Shown piece by piece: positions 45,330 through 57,100 of a stretch of 64,000 nt of DNA; position 1 is the first letter of the stretch; each line of letters begins with the position of its first letter. The stretch covers positions 85,591,072 through 85,655,071 of the forward strand of contig NC_067483.1 in NCBI RefSeq assembly GCF_947179515.1, read 5' to 3'. Origin of the DNA: Apodemus sylvaticus. Lineage: Eukaryota > Chordata > Mammalia > Rodentia > Muridae. Below the pieces are notes generated by a model. That model did no database searches. It was not told where the DNA came from and saw only the letters and a program-made list of their open reading frames with translations. The position numbers and the translations under genes are program-made.

Positions 45330-45600
45330 ACTGTGTTACTTACATTTCTGTTGCTGTAATAAAACATCGTGATCATGGCAACTTATATATAAAAGGGTTT
45401 ATTTTGGCTTATGGTCTCAGAAAGCTGAGAATCATGGCAGAGAGTCAGCAATGAGCTACATATGTGGCCGCAGGATCAAGAAGCCAAGAGCGCAGGTTTT
45501 AAATATAAGAAGGAAGCAGAGAGCCAGGAGGGCTGGGGGGGAAGGGGAGGAAGAGAGAGAGAGGGGGGGGGGACAGAGTGCTAGAAGCAGGGTGAGACTT
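45330..45600 (-). mobile_element. MaLR-type LTR, cut by the next element
   Basis: ACATTTCTGTTGCTGTAATA, AAGGGTTTATTTTGGCTTAT and AGAATCATGGCAGAGAGTC are the antisense of an ERVL-type LTR. A G/GA-rich stretch is at 45525-45575. Confidence 0.65.
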
Positions 45601-46480
45601 TGTCTTGGTTACTGTTCTATAACTGTGAAGAGACACCATGGCCCACAGCAATTCTTAGAAAAGAAAGCATCGAATTGGTGCCTTGCTTACAGCTTCAGAG
45701 ATTAGTCCATTATCATCATGGCAAGAAGCAGGCCATGGTGCTGGGGCAGTAGCTGAGAGATTTACATCCAGATCTACAGGCAGCAGAGAGACACACACAC
45801 TGGGCCTAGCGTTGGCTTTGGAAACCTCAAAACCCAACCCAGTGACACACCTCTTCCAACAAGGCCCCACCAACTCCATTAAGGCCACACCTCTCAATCA
45901 TCCGCCACTGGAGACTAAGCCTATGGAAGCCACTTTCCCTCAAGGCTTTTCTCCATCACATTCCATCATTCCCTGGCCTCCCCCACCCCAATCCCACATA
46001 GGCTTGTAGCAAATATCATAATGCAAAATGCATTTAGTCCAACTCAAGTCTTTATAATCTGTAATAGTCTCAACACATTAAAATTCCAAAGTCCAAAGTT
46101 ATCGGAGACTTAAGGAAATCTCTTAACTGTGCACACCTGTAAAATTACAGTTATATTCTTCCAACATATAATGTCTCTGAATACACAAAACCATTTTATT
46201 TATGTTTGTTCAAGACAGGGCTGGCCTTAACCTCATAGATTTGATTGTCTGCCTCCAAAATGCTGGGATTAAAGGCATGCCTTGTTCCAGCGACTGCCTG
46301 GCTACCTTACCATTCTAAAAGGGAGGAAAGGAAGCAGAGGAAATACTGGACTAAAGTCAGAGCAACCGATACTCAGAAGGATTCTGCCTCTCCGTGCCCG
46401 ATATCAAAGTGCTCTTGAGAATTCCAGCTCCTTTTGGTGTTGTTGACAGACACTTCTCTCTGTCAGAGTGGTTCAGTTAG
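45601..46480 (-). mobile_element. MaLR element: LTR plus part of the internal region
   Basis: The LTR begins (antisense) TGTCTTGGTTACTGTTCTAT at 45601 and runs to about 45905. Beyond it, CAAAATGCATTTAGTCCAAC and TAGTCTCAACACATTAAAAT resemble MaLR internal sequence. A reverse B1 sits at 46209-46305. Confidence 0.7.
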
Positions 46481-46820
46481 TTGGACTACAGACTGTGAGT
46501 TATTACAATAAGTTCCCTTAATATGTAGAGAGATTCCACACGCTTGGTGACTCTACAGAACACCAACTGATTCACATCCCCTCTTCTGTGATGCCCCCCA
46601 AAACTTTAGAGAGGATGATACAAATGTCTTATTTAAGGTTCTGCGCTCCACTGTCCTGATGATAATACACTAACCGTTTGACACTGGAGCAATTTTGAGA
46701 GTCTGCTGCAATAAGGAGATTATCTGTCAAAAACTGAGAGCAGCACTAATCTATGAGAATATGAATATATGTATTTGGTACTGAAATCACATCTTTGTTA
46801 TACAGACAAATCCAGTCTCT

Positions 46821-47000
46821 TTTTAAAAAGATTTTATTTTATATATGTGAGTACACTGTCGCTGTCTTCCGACGCACCAGAAGAGGGCATTGGATCCCAT
46901 AACAGATGGTTGTGAGCCACCATGTGATTGCTGAGAATTGAACTCAGGACCTCAGGAAGAAGAGTCAGTGCTCTTAAGTGCTGAGCCATTTCTCCAGCCC
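46821..47000 (-). repeat. B2 SINE
   Basis: Reverse-complement B2 from AAAAAGATTTTATTTTATAT to CCATTTCTCCAGCCC. Confidence 0.95.
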
Positions 47001-47215
47001 CTGACAAATCCCATCTTAAAAACCTAAAAGAGAATAGACTGAAGATGGAGAAGAGGAGGAAGAAGAGGAGGAGGAAGAAGAGTTTAAATTGCAGACTCTC
47101 TTCATTTTCACCAAGCCTAGGAATATGCGTTATTCTTGGATCTCCCACACTTTAGTTCTCTCTCTTTCTAGAGTAGGTCTCACAGAGACCTAGGTAGGCT
47201 TCAGACTTTCTCGAT

Positions 47216-47672
47216 TGTAACCCGTCCTGCGGGTCCGTTATTCCAGGGTTCCGAAGGGGTGCTACCTGAGGGTCAAAGGGGGGAGAGAAAGAACGAGGCC
47301 AGGCAGAGAGGGGTTCAATTGTCGAGGCCTCGTTTATTGTTCTGGGGTACACAGGTTTTAAGGCTTTCAGGAGGGACATGCCTCAAGGCAAAGACAAAGG
47401 AAGGAAGGGCAATCTTAGCAGTTTCAGCAGGAAGAGATAAGGGTCCTCCAGGGAGACAACAGGTGTTTGCACAGGCTGGAGCCTGCAGCAGTTATCTCAG
47501 GACTTCCTTCCACCCCAATTACTGGAGTCGGCGGGTGTTGATGCAGGCAGGACCATTCTGCAGTTATCTCGAGATAATGGCTAAACCAATGCCCACGGGA
47601 GAGGCTCTTGTTTGCTTATCTCAGGGCCTTTGCCCTGTCAGCCAAAGTGAGGGTCTCTAATGGCTTCCCACA
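47216..47672 (-). mobile_element. Solo LTR, 457 bp, ERVK-class
   Basis: On the minus strand it starts TGTGGGAAGCCATTAGAGAC and ends GGGTTACA. A perfect 6-bp duplication CTCGAT lies at 47210-47215 and 47673-47678. AATAAA near 47334 on the minus strand is followed by a short R-U5 region. Confidence 0.9.
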
Positions 47673-47689
47673 CTCGATAGCTGAGAATG

Positions 47690-48013
47690 ACCTTGAACTT
47701 CTGATCCTCTTGCCTTTCCTTCCTCCCCACACCATGTGCCAGGCAGGGTGCTACCATACCCAGTTTTATATAACGCTGCGGATCAAGCAAAGTAGCTTTG
47801 TGTATATCAGACAAGCACTCTACCAACTGGACCAGATTCCTTTCCATCTTTTTAGATTTCCAGTACTGTACTCTATTTTCAGACAGGATCTCACATTATA
47901 TTCTAGACTGGCCTGAAACTCACCACATAGACCATGCAGGCCTTGAACTCCCTGGTAACTCCCATGTCAGGCTCCTAACTGGTAGGGTCACAGGCCTGAG
48001 CCACCACATTCGG
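47690..48013 (-). repeat. B4-like and B1-like SINE remnants
   Basis: CAAGCACTCTACCAACTGGA at 47813 is a tRNA-like head in reverse. 47867-48013 (CAGACAGGATCTCACATTAT ... AGGCCTGAGCCACCACATTC) is an old B1/Alu-like monomer in reverse. Confidence 0.7.
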
Positions 48014-48295
48014 ACATTGACCTCTCTTGATAATCACCTCAAATATTCTTTCATCCTATGCTCTACTATTACTAGTCCATGTCAATTTAGGTTTACACAT
48101 ACATACATATATTATTCTGTCTCTCACTGTAAAGAAAGCAATCATGTCTTAATTTGTATAAACTATTGATGGTGGCTGACAGAAAGCATACTTGGTACTT
48201 GTTCAATGGCTGAATAAATGATGGTTTCTACTAATAAGCAATATATTTTCAAAGTCTTTTTGGCTGGCCCTCCAATTATTTCTCCATACTAATCT

Positions 48296-48696
48296 GAGGT
48301 AGGGTTCCTATTGCTGCAATGAAAGACCGTGACCAAAAGCAAGTTAGAGAGGAAAGGTTTCTTTGGCTTACACTTCCATGGCACTACTCATCCTTGAAAG
48401 TCAGGACAGGAACTTAAACAGGGCAGGATCCAGTAAGCAAGACCTGATGTAGAGACCATGAAAGGGTGCTGCTTATTGGCTTGCTTTCCCTGGCTTGCTC
48501 AGCCTGCTTTCTTATAGAACCTATGACCACCAGCCTAGGGATGGCACCACCCACAGCAGACCGGCCCCTCCTATACTGGACAATAATTGAGAAAACACCT
48601 GATAGATGGATTTCTTGGAGGCATCTTCGCAACTGAGGCTCCCTCCTCTGTGATAACTCTAGGCCGTGTCAAATTGACACAAAACAGGCCAGTACA
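48296..48696 (-). mobile_element. MaLR/ERVL-type LTR
   Basis: On the minus strand it starts TGTACTGGCCTGTTTTGTGT, has TATAAGAAAGCAGGCTGAGC as a TATA region, and ends in TTGCAGCAATAGGAACCC. It is the best-preserved copy of this type here. Confidence 0.8.
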
Positions 48697-48741
48697 CTTA
48701 TAGCTGAGAAAATATAAAATTCAGAAAGAACACTCCCATAA

Positions 48742-49702
48742 GGAGCCCAGTTTGGTCATGCCAGCACTTGAGAAGCAAAGGCAGGAGGATTTCACAGTCT
48801 GCCTCATCTACACCTCAAGACACTATCTCAAAAATCAAAGAGTGAGAAAGGATGAAAAGAAGTTAAGAGGGAAGGGAAGGGCACACATTACCCTCACCTC
48901 AGTTTCCTAGCCTGCCTCCTCCTGCCTCCCTGCACCACTAGGCCATCTGCCCTCTGCCTTTGGCCTTCCATACTGTCAGGAATGAGCTTTCTTCACATCA
49001 AAGGCCAAAGCCCACACTTATGTCATTGATCCATACTCCTCTCCCTACATAATTAATCTCTTGACATAGACTGTGCCCCACGATGTCCCTCCTTTAAAAT
49101 GCCCTTCGTGAAGCACCTCGCCCTTGCCAGTCAGTCATGGCCTTAACTTTAAAGTCATCTCCATTTTTCTAGACTTCATTTGTTTCCCTAAACATTTCTG
49201 ACAGGGCTTTAAACCCCTCCTTTGGGACTCTGGGACTCCTGACTTACCTTGTTCTGACTTCCCTGCTGTTTCTGTATTTCTTCTCCTACTGTTGTATGAT
49301 CTTCAAACGCTGAAAGGTCGCAGATCTTTAATTTTCCCTTATTTTTATTCCCCCACCCCCTGTGGACTGAACATGGAGTTCATCTTCTTAGACTAGCTAG
49401 CTATAGAAACACAGGATCTGCCTGTCACCTTCACCGAAGCACTGGAGCTACCAATGTGTACTGCCAAGCTTGACTTCCCTCGTGGGTGCTGGACATGTGA
49501 CCATAGGTCCACAGGCTTGCATACCCAAGTCTCTAGGCATCCACTAAGTGCTCCATATTTCCTCTTCTTGGTTTTCCATTGTCCTAATATTATGTGTGAG
49601 TTCCCATAAATTTGCCTAACTCTAACAATAAACATTCCACTATATGATCCAACTTTTTAATCTCATTCCTTCTTTAAAGACTCATCTTAAAGACTGTTCA
49701 TG
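48742..49702. other. Intergenic DNA; weak B1-like remnant, otherwise unassigned
   Basis: 48742-48850 may be an old B1 (CCAGCACTTGAGAAGCAAAG). Nothing is recognised at 48851-49702. Confidence 0.45.
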
Positions 49703-49900
49703 ACAGGCGGTGGTGGTACACGCCTGTAATCCCAGCACTCTGGGAGGCAGAGGCAGGCGGATTTCTGAGTTCGAGGCCAGCCTGGTCCACAGAGTGAGCT
49801 CCAGGACAGCCAAGACTATACAGAGAAACCCTGTCTTGGGGGAAAACAAAAAACAAAAAAACAAACAAACAAAAAAACAAACAAAAAACAAAAAAAAAAC
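49703..49900 (+). repeat. B1 SINE with long (AAAC)n-like tail
   Basis: The B1 runs to CCCTGTCTTGG at 49838, then a CAAAAAACAAAC tail continues to about 49900. Confidence 0.96.
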
Positions 49901-50359
49901 AAATGCAAAGACTGTTCATGTCGTTAACTCATGTTGTTATCTCTTCTATAAGCTTGTTAGCTACAGGAAACCTACCCAAATCTACCTCTCATGGACCAAA
50001 TAGGCTCCATCCAAAGAAGTACATCTGCCCAAACTTCCCACTTACTACCTATTCCAAAGGGTGGGATTCCTCTGGGTTTCAAATGTACATTGTAAAAAAA
50101 AGTTCTTCTTTCTCCCAAACATACTTAATCTTATTCTCTACCAGTAATAATGTGTTTCAACATCTTTTTAAGTCCAAGCCCTTGCTACATCCAGGACAAC
50201 TCTAGAAAAGCAGCCTTCAGATGCTCCAATCTCCTCTGAGACACAGACAGCTTCTACTAGACCTGCTCTTCTGACCTGTACTCAGATGGTTCCATAGACA
50301 CTGGACAGCAAGGAAGCAGCCAGTTCTCCTGAGACTGGACAAACATCCCCCACACCCAT

Positions 50360-50678
50360 CCCTCTAGGTTCCGCAGACATGGCGCCCCAATGTCAGCATG
50401 AAACAGCCAGATATCACGACAACCCTATTCCTGCTTTGCCATCTCCTCTTTCTAGTTTTTCTTTTCTTTCTTTCTTTCTTTCTTTTTCTTTCTTTCTTTC
50501 TTTCTTTCTTTCCTTTCTTCCTTTCTTTCTTTTTCTTCCTTCCTTCCTTCCTTTTTTTTAATTAAACCAAAACTCAGGAATGTTAGGATTCTAAGTTGAC
50601 CCCACAGTCTCCTGGCAAAAGCCAGTTGGCCTGGCCCACTATAAAAGGGGATGCTTGGCCCCTCCTCTCTCTCTTGGC

Positions 50679-50760
<82 letters not shown>

Positions 50761-50999
50761 CTCTTGCCCCCTTGCTCCTCTCCTACCCCCATTCCCACCC
50801 CCCTCTCTCCACGTGGTCATGGCCAGCCTCTACTCCTCTACTCTCTCCTTCTCTCTGCCTTTCTCTGCCTCTACTTCCCTCTTAACTCCCCTCCTCATAC
50901 CTAAATAAACTATTCCATACAATACTGTCAGGTGTCTGGTCCCTCAGTGGGAAGGGATGTCTCCGCATGGGCCTGCTGTGGTACCCCCTTCCCCCCACA
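50360..50999 (+). mobile_element. Solo LTR with TATA box, poly(A) signal and microsatellite expansions
   Basis: GACATGGCGCCCCAATGTCA begins a U3-like region. A (TTTC)n tract follows at 50461-50560, then CCCACTATAAAAGGGG (TATA box, about 50638-50650), (CT)n at about 50683-50758, AAATAAAC near 50902-50909 and a U5-like end CCCCCCACA. A 13-bp direct repeat, CCCCCACACCCAT, occurs at 50347-50359 and again at 50992-51004. The left boundary is uncertain because no TG start is clear. Confidence 0.7.
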
Positions 51000-51071
51000 C
51001 CCATAGAACATATCTTTTTCTTTCTCTTTTTATGATCACAACAAAAATTTCACACAGAAACTGCGGCAATC

Positions 51072-51257
51072 TTTTTTTTATAGAGTTATTTACATTATTT
51101 ATATGAGTACATTGTAGCTGTCTTCAGACACACCAGAAGAGGGCATGTGATCCCATTCCAGATGGTTGTGAGCCACCATGTGGTTGCTGGGAATTGAACT
51201 CATGATCTCTGAAAAAGCAGTCAGTGTTCTTAACCACTGAGTCATCTCTCCAGCCCT
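51072..51257 (-). repeat. B2 SINE
   Basis: Reverse-complement B2 through TGTAGCTGTCTTCAGACAC to CATCTCTCCAGCCC. Confidence 0.95.
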
Positions 51258-51330
51258 CAGGCATTCTTATGTACACATTCAAGTCATTCCTTGGCTCAAA
51301 TTCTACCAACTCTTCATTTAAATCCAACCT

Positions 51331-51514
51331 GGGGGGGGGGGGGGGGGAGGCTGGCGAGATGGCTCAACCACTAAAAGCACTTGGTGTCCTGCAGAGGATC
51401 TGAGTTTGTTTCCCAACAATCAGATCAAGCAACTTATAGTGGTCTACAACTGTAATTCTCAGAGCATCACTGCCCTCTCTGACCTCCTTGGTGACCTGCA
51501 TCTCTGTCTCTGTT

Positions 51515-51555
<41 letters not shown>

Positions 51556-51575
51556 AAATCTAAAATCTTTAATAG
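51331..51575 (+). repeat. G17 run followed by a diverged B3 with (AC)n
   Basis: Seventeen consecutive Gs (51331-51347) abut GAGGCTGGCGAGATGGCTCA. The SINE continues to an AC run at about 51520-51552. Confidence 0.85.
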
Positions 51576-52282
51576 ATCTGGCTTCTGACTAGTTAACTCC
51601 CTGCCCATAGATGACCTCTTAGCTCATATTTTATTCTAGCCACAGAGGACTTTTATTTTGCCCCTTGAATATCGAAAACTTTGATGGTCTTATGTCTATG
51701 TATTATTGACACCTTTAATTGGAATTCTTGGCTCTCTTATATTTGATGAGCTTTCTGTCATTCAGATTTTAGCTTAAAACTAGTCTTTCCCCAAACATCC
51801 TAAGATAACAAAACACTCATCGCTGGAATTTTGTCTCCCATGTCTGTTCAGTTGATGAATTACTCAGTCTACTATATTATATGGCATATGGCAGGAACAC
51901 AAAATATATTTGTTGAATGGGTGCACAAACGCTGTGTTCTAGGACTGAGTTAATCTATGAGTTGCTACAGTCTTCCCACGAACGCAGGATACTCTCCCGA
52001 AAAGTGAATTCCGTTTTGAGGGTTAACAGAGTTTGTTACATCCTACTTTTACAACGGTTACTTTCATTTATTGTCTCACGCCTATATTTGCAAAAAGATA
52101 AAAAAAAAAAAAAAGCAGACGGGCCTTGGAAAACATAGTCATCACTTCTTCATACTGCATTTTGATTCACATCTGACGCTGCAAACACCAGATACAGCAC
52201 TGAAAACTAAAAGGCAAATGGAGTCTCTGCTCACCAAGGACAAACAGCGAAGGTTCCATGGACAACCTCTTAGCATGACATC
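51576..52282. other. Upstream flank of Desi2, nothing recognised
   Basis: AT-rich DNA with no repeat I can name. It ends in the promoter motif cluster. Confidence 0.5.
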
Positions 52283-52463
52283 CTGGGAACTGTAGTCTCC
52301 CAGGGAGACGTGAGGAACTACAATATCCTGGCGCATGCTGGGATATGTAGTCAGACTGCTTATACGCCCAATAGGAATTGGGGATTCCCACATTGCATTC
52401 TGGGAATCTTTCTGCGACCTCGAACCACCAGGGTGAAGTGGCCTCCCGCCCGTCGCCATTTTA
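52283..52463 (+). promoter_or_regulatory. Desi2 core promoter motif cluster
   Basis: ZNF143-like motifs: CTGGGAACTGTAGT at 52283-52296, an inverted pair forming a near-palindrome from ACTACAATATCC to GGATATGTAGT at 52317-52351, and CATTCTGGGAAT around 52396-52407. A CCAAT box is at 52368-52372 and a YY1-type site (GTCGCCATTTTA) at 52452-52463. No TATA box is seen, as expected for a CpG-island housekeeping promoter. Confidence 0.75.
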
Positions 52464-53200
52464 CGTCTCGAGGTGAAACGCCAGAGAGCGTCAGCGCGCA
52501 GGCGGGCTCAGCCCTGGCTGGGGGCTGGCCCCGCCTCCAGGGTGCCTAGAGCCCGCCCCCCGCCCAGGCTCCGCCTTCCCCCACGTGTGTGCGGCCGAGG
52601 GGAGGCGCCTGAGCCGGAGCGGGCTCTCCACCTCTCTGGCCCGGTCCTCATACAGGTTTCTGACAGCGTCTCCAGGGAGCGGTCCCGGCTGCCGGATGCT
52701 TCCTCCCCGGCTGCGGTGGGCCGGGATGGTCGCTTAGTGCCCGGCTCGAGCCCTGCCCGAGGCGCCCGCGGGGGTGGCAGCGGCCTCCGCCCCGCGGAGA
52801 CCGAGCGGCTGGAGGACGAGGCTGCGGCCGTGGGGAGGAGGATGGGGGCTAACCAGTTAGTGGTGCTCAACGTCTACGACATGGTGAGTGCGGCCCCTGG
52901 CCGCCCGCGCCGGCTGGCCGACCTGCCTGCCCTCTGAGGGGTTTGTGACCCCGGCCTGGTGCTTCCTGCCTCGCGCCCCCGCCTCCAGCTTAGTTCCCAG
53001 GGGTGGGGGGAGGGGACAGTCGCGCTGTCTTCTAATTCGAGACTCCAGCGCGCCTCCTGGAGGTGTCCGAGGGAGGGCTTGGGCTCGAGCGTCCTCCTCC
53101 CAGCCCTCAGCTCCCCAGCTGTGGGCCCGACCCCTGGGCGCTCTCCGCGAAGCTTTTGTCGCCTTGTGACCTCCCCACTCCCACCTGGCCTCTGAGCTGC
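52430..53200. promoter_or_regulatory. CpG island at the Desi2 start
   Basis: This is the only long GC-rich, CpG-dense segment in the window. It spans the 5' UTR, coding exon 1 and the start of intron 1. Edges are judged by eye. Confidence 0.85.
52842..52883 (+). CDS. Desi2: Desi2 coding exon 1 (N-terminus)
   Basis: DESI2 is a PPPDE-family (permuted papain-like) cysteine peptidase, described as a deSUMOylating isopeptidase and also reported as a deubiquitinase. The exon encodes MGANQLVVLNVYDM, the known DESI2 N-terminus and first beta-strand of the PPPDE fold, and ends at a strong GTGAGT donor between codons 14 and 15. The start has a good context (A at -3, G at +4). The catalytic residues are in later exons beyond the window. 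The same frame is open upstream to about 52473 without another ATG, so this ATG is the natural start. Confidence 0.95.
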
Positions 53201-53299
53201 CCAGCACCCCTCTCTCCACCGTGCTTCTGCTGTCCTTGCCGGTCTCCAAATGCTCAAGGCTTCCAACAGCTCTCAAGGCCCTGATCCCCAAAGGTGAAT

Positions 53300-54182
53300 G
53301 GGAGCCAACACACCCTCACCTCCAAGGCAGCCTCATTAAAATGAATGAAGCGAACATTTATCTAGAAAATAGCGCCGCTGAATTATTTAGAGATCACAGA
53401 GGTGACCCTAGCTTCAGAAGACTACTTTCCAGGTGATGCAACAGGTTCATGACATTACCACTAGAGAGGGAAGGGAAGCCTTGTTTATTATGTCATCTAA
53501 CTTTGAAGAACTGCAAACATACAGGCTGGGCTTCAAAGACTCTGTCCCCTGGATTTGCAATGGCAGTAATACCCCTAGAAGAAGCACGGAGAAGAGAATG
53601 ATAATGCCACAGGAAGTGCATGTTTGGGTTCCCTTGCCTTTGGTTACTTAATTTTTGTTTTGTAAAGGAAAACCTTTGCCTGAAAAGCCTGAAATTTCTT
53701 GGAGATGCATTGACACGTGAAATTTCTCTGGCATTATTTCTGTTGGCTTAAAAATACTTAGCAGAAGTTCCGCAGTAAGAAGTCCTGGTTCTTATTTACA
53801 GCTCTAAGCTCTTCAGTCTTTGTACTGTTTGTAAGTTTTTAAATGATTAGGGAGCTATTGATATCAAGGGGTTCCTCATACCATATCTAGAAAATAACAT
53901 TGACAGGTCATATGGTCTGCCGGTAACTAGAAGTGAGGTTTCTCTTCTAGTAGGTTCCAGTGTAAGTCTGGAGATAAGAGGTAGATTAACAGACTAGGAA
54001 AGGTGAATCATGAAGGGGAAAGTTGGATAAGTGGAGCAAGAGATTCTGGAAGAGCATGTGTTTTACATGTTTTACATGACTAACAGCCTATGCTACTGGT
54101 TTAGAAATTATTCTCTGGTTTTAAACTTTTTGTGTTCCATGGGAATCTTTTCTTAAGACTTTTAATGTTGCCCCTTTTGTTG
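53300..54182. other. Desi2 intron 1, unassigned
   Basis: No repeat or exon recognised; short ORFs only. Confidence 0.5.
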
Positions 54183-54330
54183 TTTTGTTGTTGTTTTGAG
54201 GCACAGTTTCTCTGTGTCGTCATGGCTGTTCTGGAACTATTTCTGTAGACCATGCTGGCCTCAAACTCTCAGAGATCCACCTGCCTCTGCCTCTGCTGGG
54301 ATTAATGCCTGCACCACCACTGTCAGCTTT
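54183..54330 (-). repeat. B1 SINE, diverged
   Basis: Reverse-complement B1: TTTTGAGGCACAGTTTCTCT to AATGCCTGCACCACCACTGT. Confidence 0.88.
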
Positions 54331-54477
54331 AATATTGCCCTTTTATTATTTCACTGCCTCTTGCCTATCAGACGTTGGATTTTTTTTTTAACTGATGGAG
54401 ACTATTATAAACTATTCGTCAGGATGTTTTACTCTGGAGATTATATATTGAGATATCAATATCGGTTGTTTTTTTTT

Positions 54478-54620
54478 TTTAAGATTTAGTTATTTTATGT
54501 GTATGAGTACACTGTAGCTGTCTTCAGACACACCAGAAGAGGGCATCAGATCATGTTGTAGATGGTTGTGAGCTACCATGTGGTTGCTGGGAACTAAACT
54601 CAGGACCTTTGGAAGAGCAA
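54478..54620 (-). repeat. B2 SINE, truncated at its 5' end
   Basis: Reverse-complement B2 stops at CCTTTGGAAGAGCAAG, short of the tRNA-like start. Confidence 0.93.
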
Positions 54621-57083
54621 GCCCTATATTTTATATTTTTAATCAGTTAGGATTAGGCAATGATCAGTGGCTATAGTTTCAGAACCCCAAAGAAATCTGT
54701 AAAATAGTTTTGCTTTTTAGATTAAATTGAATATGCATTATATGGTATACAGTGTGTGTTCTGTAAATCAGGAAAATTGTTACTAATTGTGAAGCTGTAC
54801 AGGCTAGGGATGATATTCAAATGAATGTTTTTTTTTAGGGGAAAACAGTTTGAATGAAACTATGAAGTAATTAAAAAAGAGCTTATTCTTCCTGTCACTC
54901 TAGTAGCTACAGAGAAAGCAGACAGAAAAAGGTTAAGTGACCTTCCCGGGTGACTAAAAGGAGGATCTAGAATTTCTAGATGACAGTCTTGATTCAGTGT
55001 TGTCTCTATTGAATAATTCCCTTAATTATTTCTTACAAATTGCCTTATTTCACCAACAGGAAGAGAAGCATTTGAATAAAAATGTTTATGTAAGAGACAT
55101 ACTCTTTGTATGTTCTTTTAAAGGCTTTTGGTCTATGAATGCTATATCACTAATTTAAAAACTTACCATTACTTATTTAATTTTGACCCCATTGAAACTA
55201 CAGGCAGGACAAAAGAGGATCCAAAGACTATTTTGTGGTTGTAGACTCAGGAAATACTGAAAGAAAAAAATAAACTAGAAGCATTGATAGGTTCTTCAAG
55301 GGCAGAGATCAGTCAGCATGAACAGAGGACAAGGGTAGGGAAGAACAGACTGAACTGGGAACTTTGATCCGGTCCAGTTTAACTGAGGGGTAGGATGCAT
55401 GAAAGAAAGCTTCATAGTGAGCGAAAGATGGCAGGGACTCTGAGCCAAGGGGTGGCCACAGTTCCATTAGGACACAGCCAAGTAGATTAAGGTATACATT
55501 TTTTCCTGTTACACCCACTTTTCACAAATCAGTTTTACTTTTTGATGTATTTTGCTTGATGCTGGGGTAGATTCCTTTTATCTTTGGCTATAATTTCTTC
55601 TTTGTAGATGCTTTGATGATAATTGTTATTGTCTATAAACCTAGTACATCAGCTGCTCCAAAACCAACCACTGTGTTTTCCTGTTGGAATCATCAGTCCG
55701 TAGTCCTGGATCCTTGTATCTTTTTGTCATCTGCTTCAGCTGTGACTATTTTTCCTGTTAACTATATTGGATGGCTGGAGATCACTCCTCTATGCCTCCT
55801 ATCCATATAGATCACCAGCAGGGTTGCCCTTACCTTCCTTTCCTTGGAGGTCGAATACATTCCTCAAAAGGTTATTTATCCTGTATTGCTTACTTCCTTT
55901 TTGCTGATTAAGAGTCCTCTGAATACTTTGGGACAACCTACTACCAAGAAAATATGGCCAGGACTAATTCTTTGAAACTTAGCAATGGATTATTTCTATA
56001 TTCCTAACTTACCTATATGTATAGCTAATCAATGACTCAGATTTCTTTCAATTACTGGAAAAAATTCTGTTATAGTTGCTTTAACACAGTCTTTATTTTT
56101 CATTGATCCAGAATTTGTATATTTCAACCTATTGCAGCTACTAATACATTTCTTAAAAAGTATATGCAAGTCAAAATAAGCTTATACATTCTAGAAAAAA
56201 GTTAAATTTCTTCCTTTTTAAAAATACTGCCTCTTCAAATACTGTATCTTCGAAGTCTTTAGAAAATAGAAAACAAACACCCTAGAACTCTTCCAGTTAG
56301 GACATTTTTGCCTGGACTGCATCATTTTAGCCTGATTCTCAGACTCCCCCAAGAGAGTTTGAAGTCATCAACATGTGATATGGTGTGCCTTTTCATACAT
56401 CTGTAGATTTAAATCAAACTTTCTAAATGAGTTCCATGTACACTCATTTATTATATACTAAATATACTCTTTGATAATCAGTTCTGTAAAATCTGTGAAC
56501 CCACATGTCTCTCAGTAGACATCCCCCCTCCTTTCTGTGCCTCTCCTATGCTTTTCTTTCCTGATGTGTACTGCCCCACCCTCACCCCCAATTCCCCCCC
56601 ACTACCACTTTTGATAGCCAACACTCTACTCAGCATCTCAAACCAAAATCTTGGAAGTAAACCTAAGTAGCTATTATAAACCCTTCAGAGTCACCTGGCC
56701 TGGTCCAACTTAGTTTTGGTTGATCAATGTAAAAGTAAGAGAACTTGACAATCAGCAGCTTAAATTGGAAAGATACTGTCAAATCCAGAGATTAAAAAGA
56801 TAGTTTAGCAGCTCAGTCATATCATTAAGATTTTGCAACCTCCTACTCCCCTCTGCTCAGCTTGCTGGCCTTTTCTTTGATTTGTGTCCTCAGAGTTGCA
56901 GAATTACTGCCACAGCACTCTAAGTTTAGTGCCGTCATATAACAAAATGTGAAAATTAGATATACTGGGGATGGGGACAGTTCTACCTGTATCTCTATTC
57001 TAACACAAAGAATCTTTCCATCTAGAGATTGTTCAGAATTCGTTCCCATGTAACTATGCTGCACCTGAATACACTGGCTTTTC
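54621..57083. other. Desi2 intron 1, AT-rich, unassigned
   Basis: No exon or repeat that I can name with confidence over about 2.4 kb. Confidence 0.5.
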
Positions 57084-57100
57084 TAGCCTCTGTATCTTTT

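Noticed and set aside
50452..50908. Arg/Glu and Leu/Ser dipeptide-repeat ORFs
   Set aside because: They are translations of the (CT)n and (TTTC)n microsatellites in an LTR.
52508..53291. Several long minus-strand ORFs (120-144 codons) over the Desi2 start
   Set aside because: They are antisense shadows in a CpG island where stop codons are rare. No motif or conservation signal is visible.
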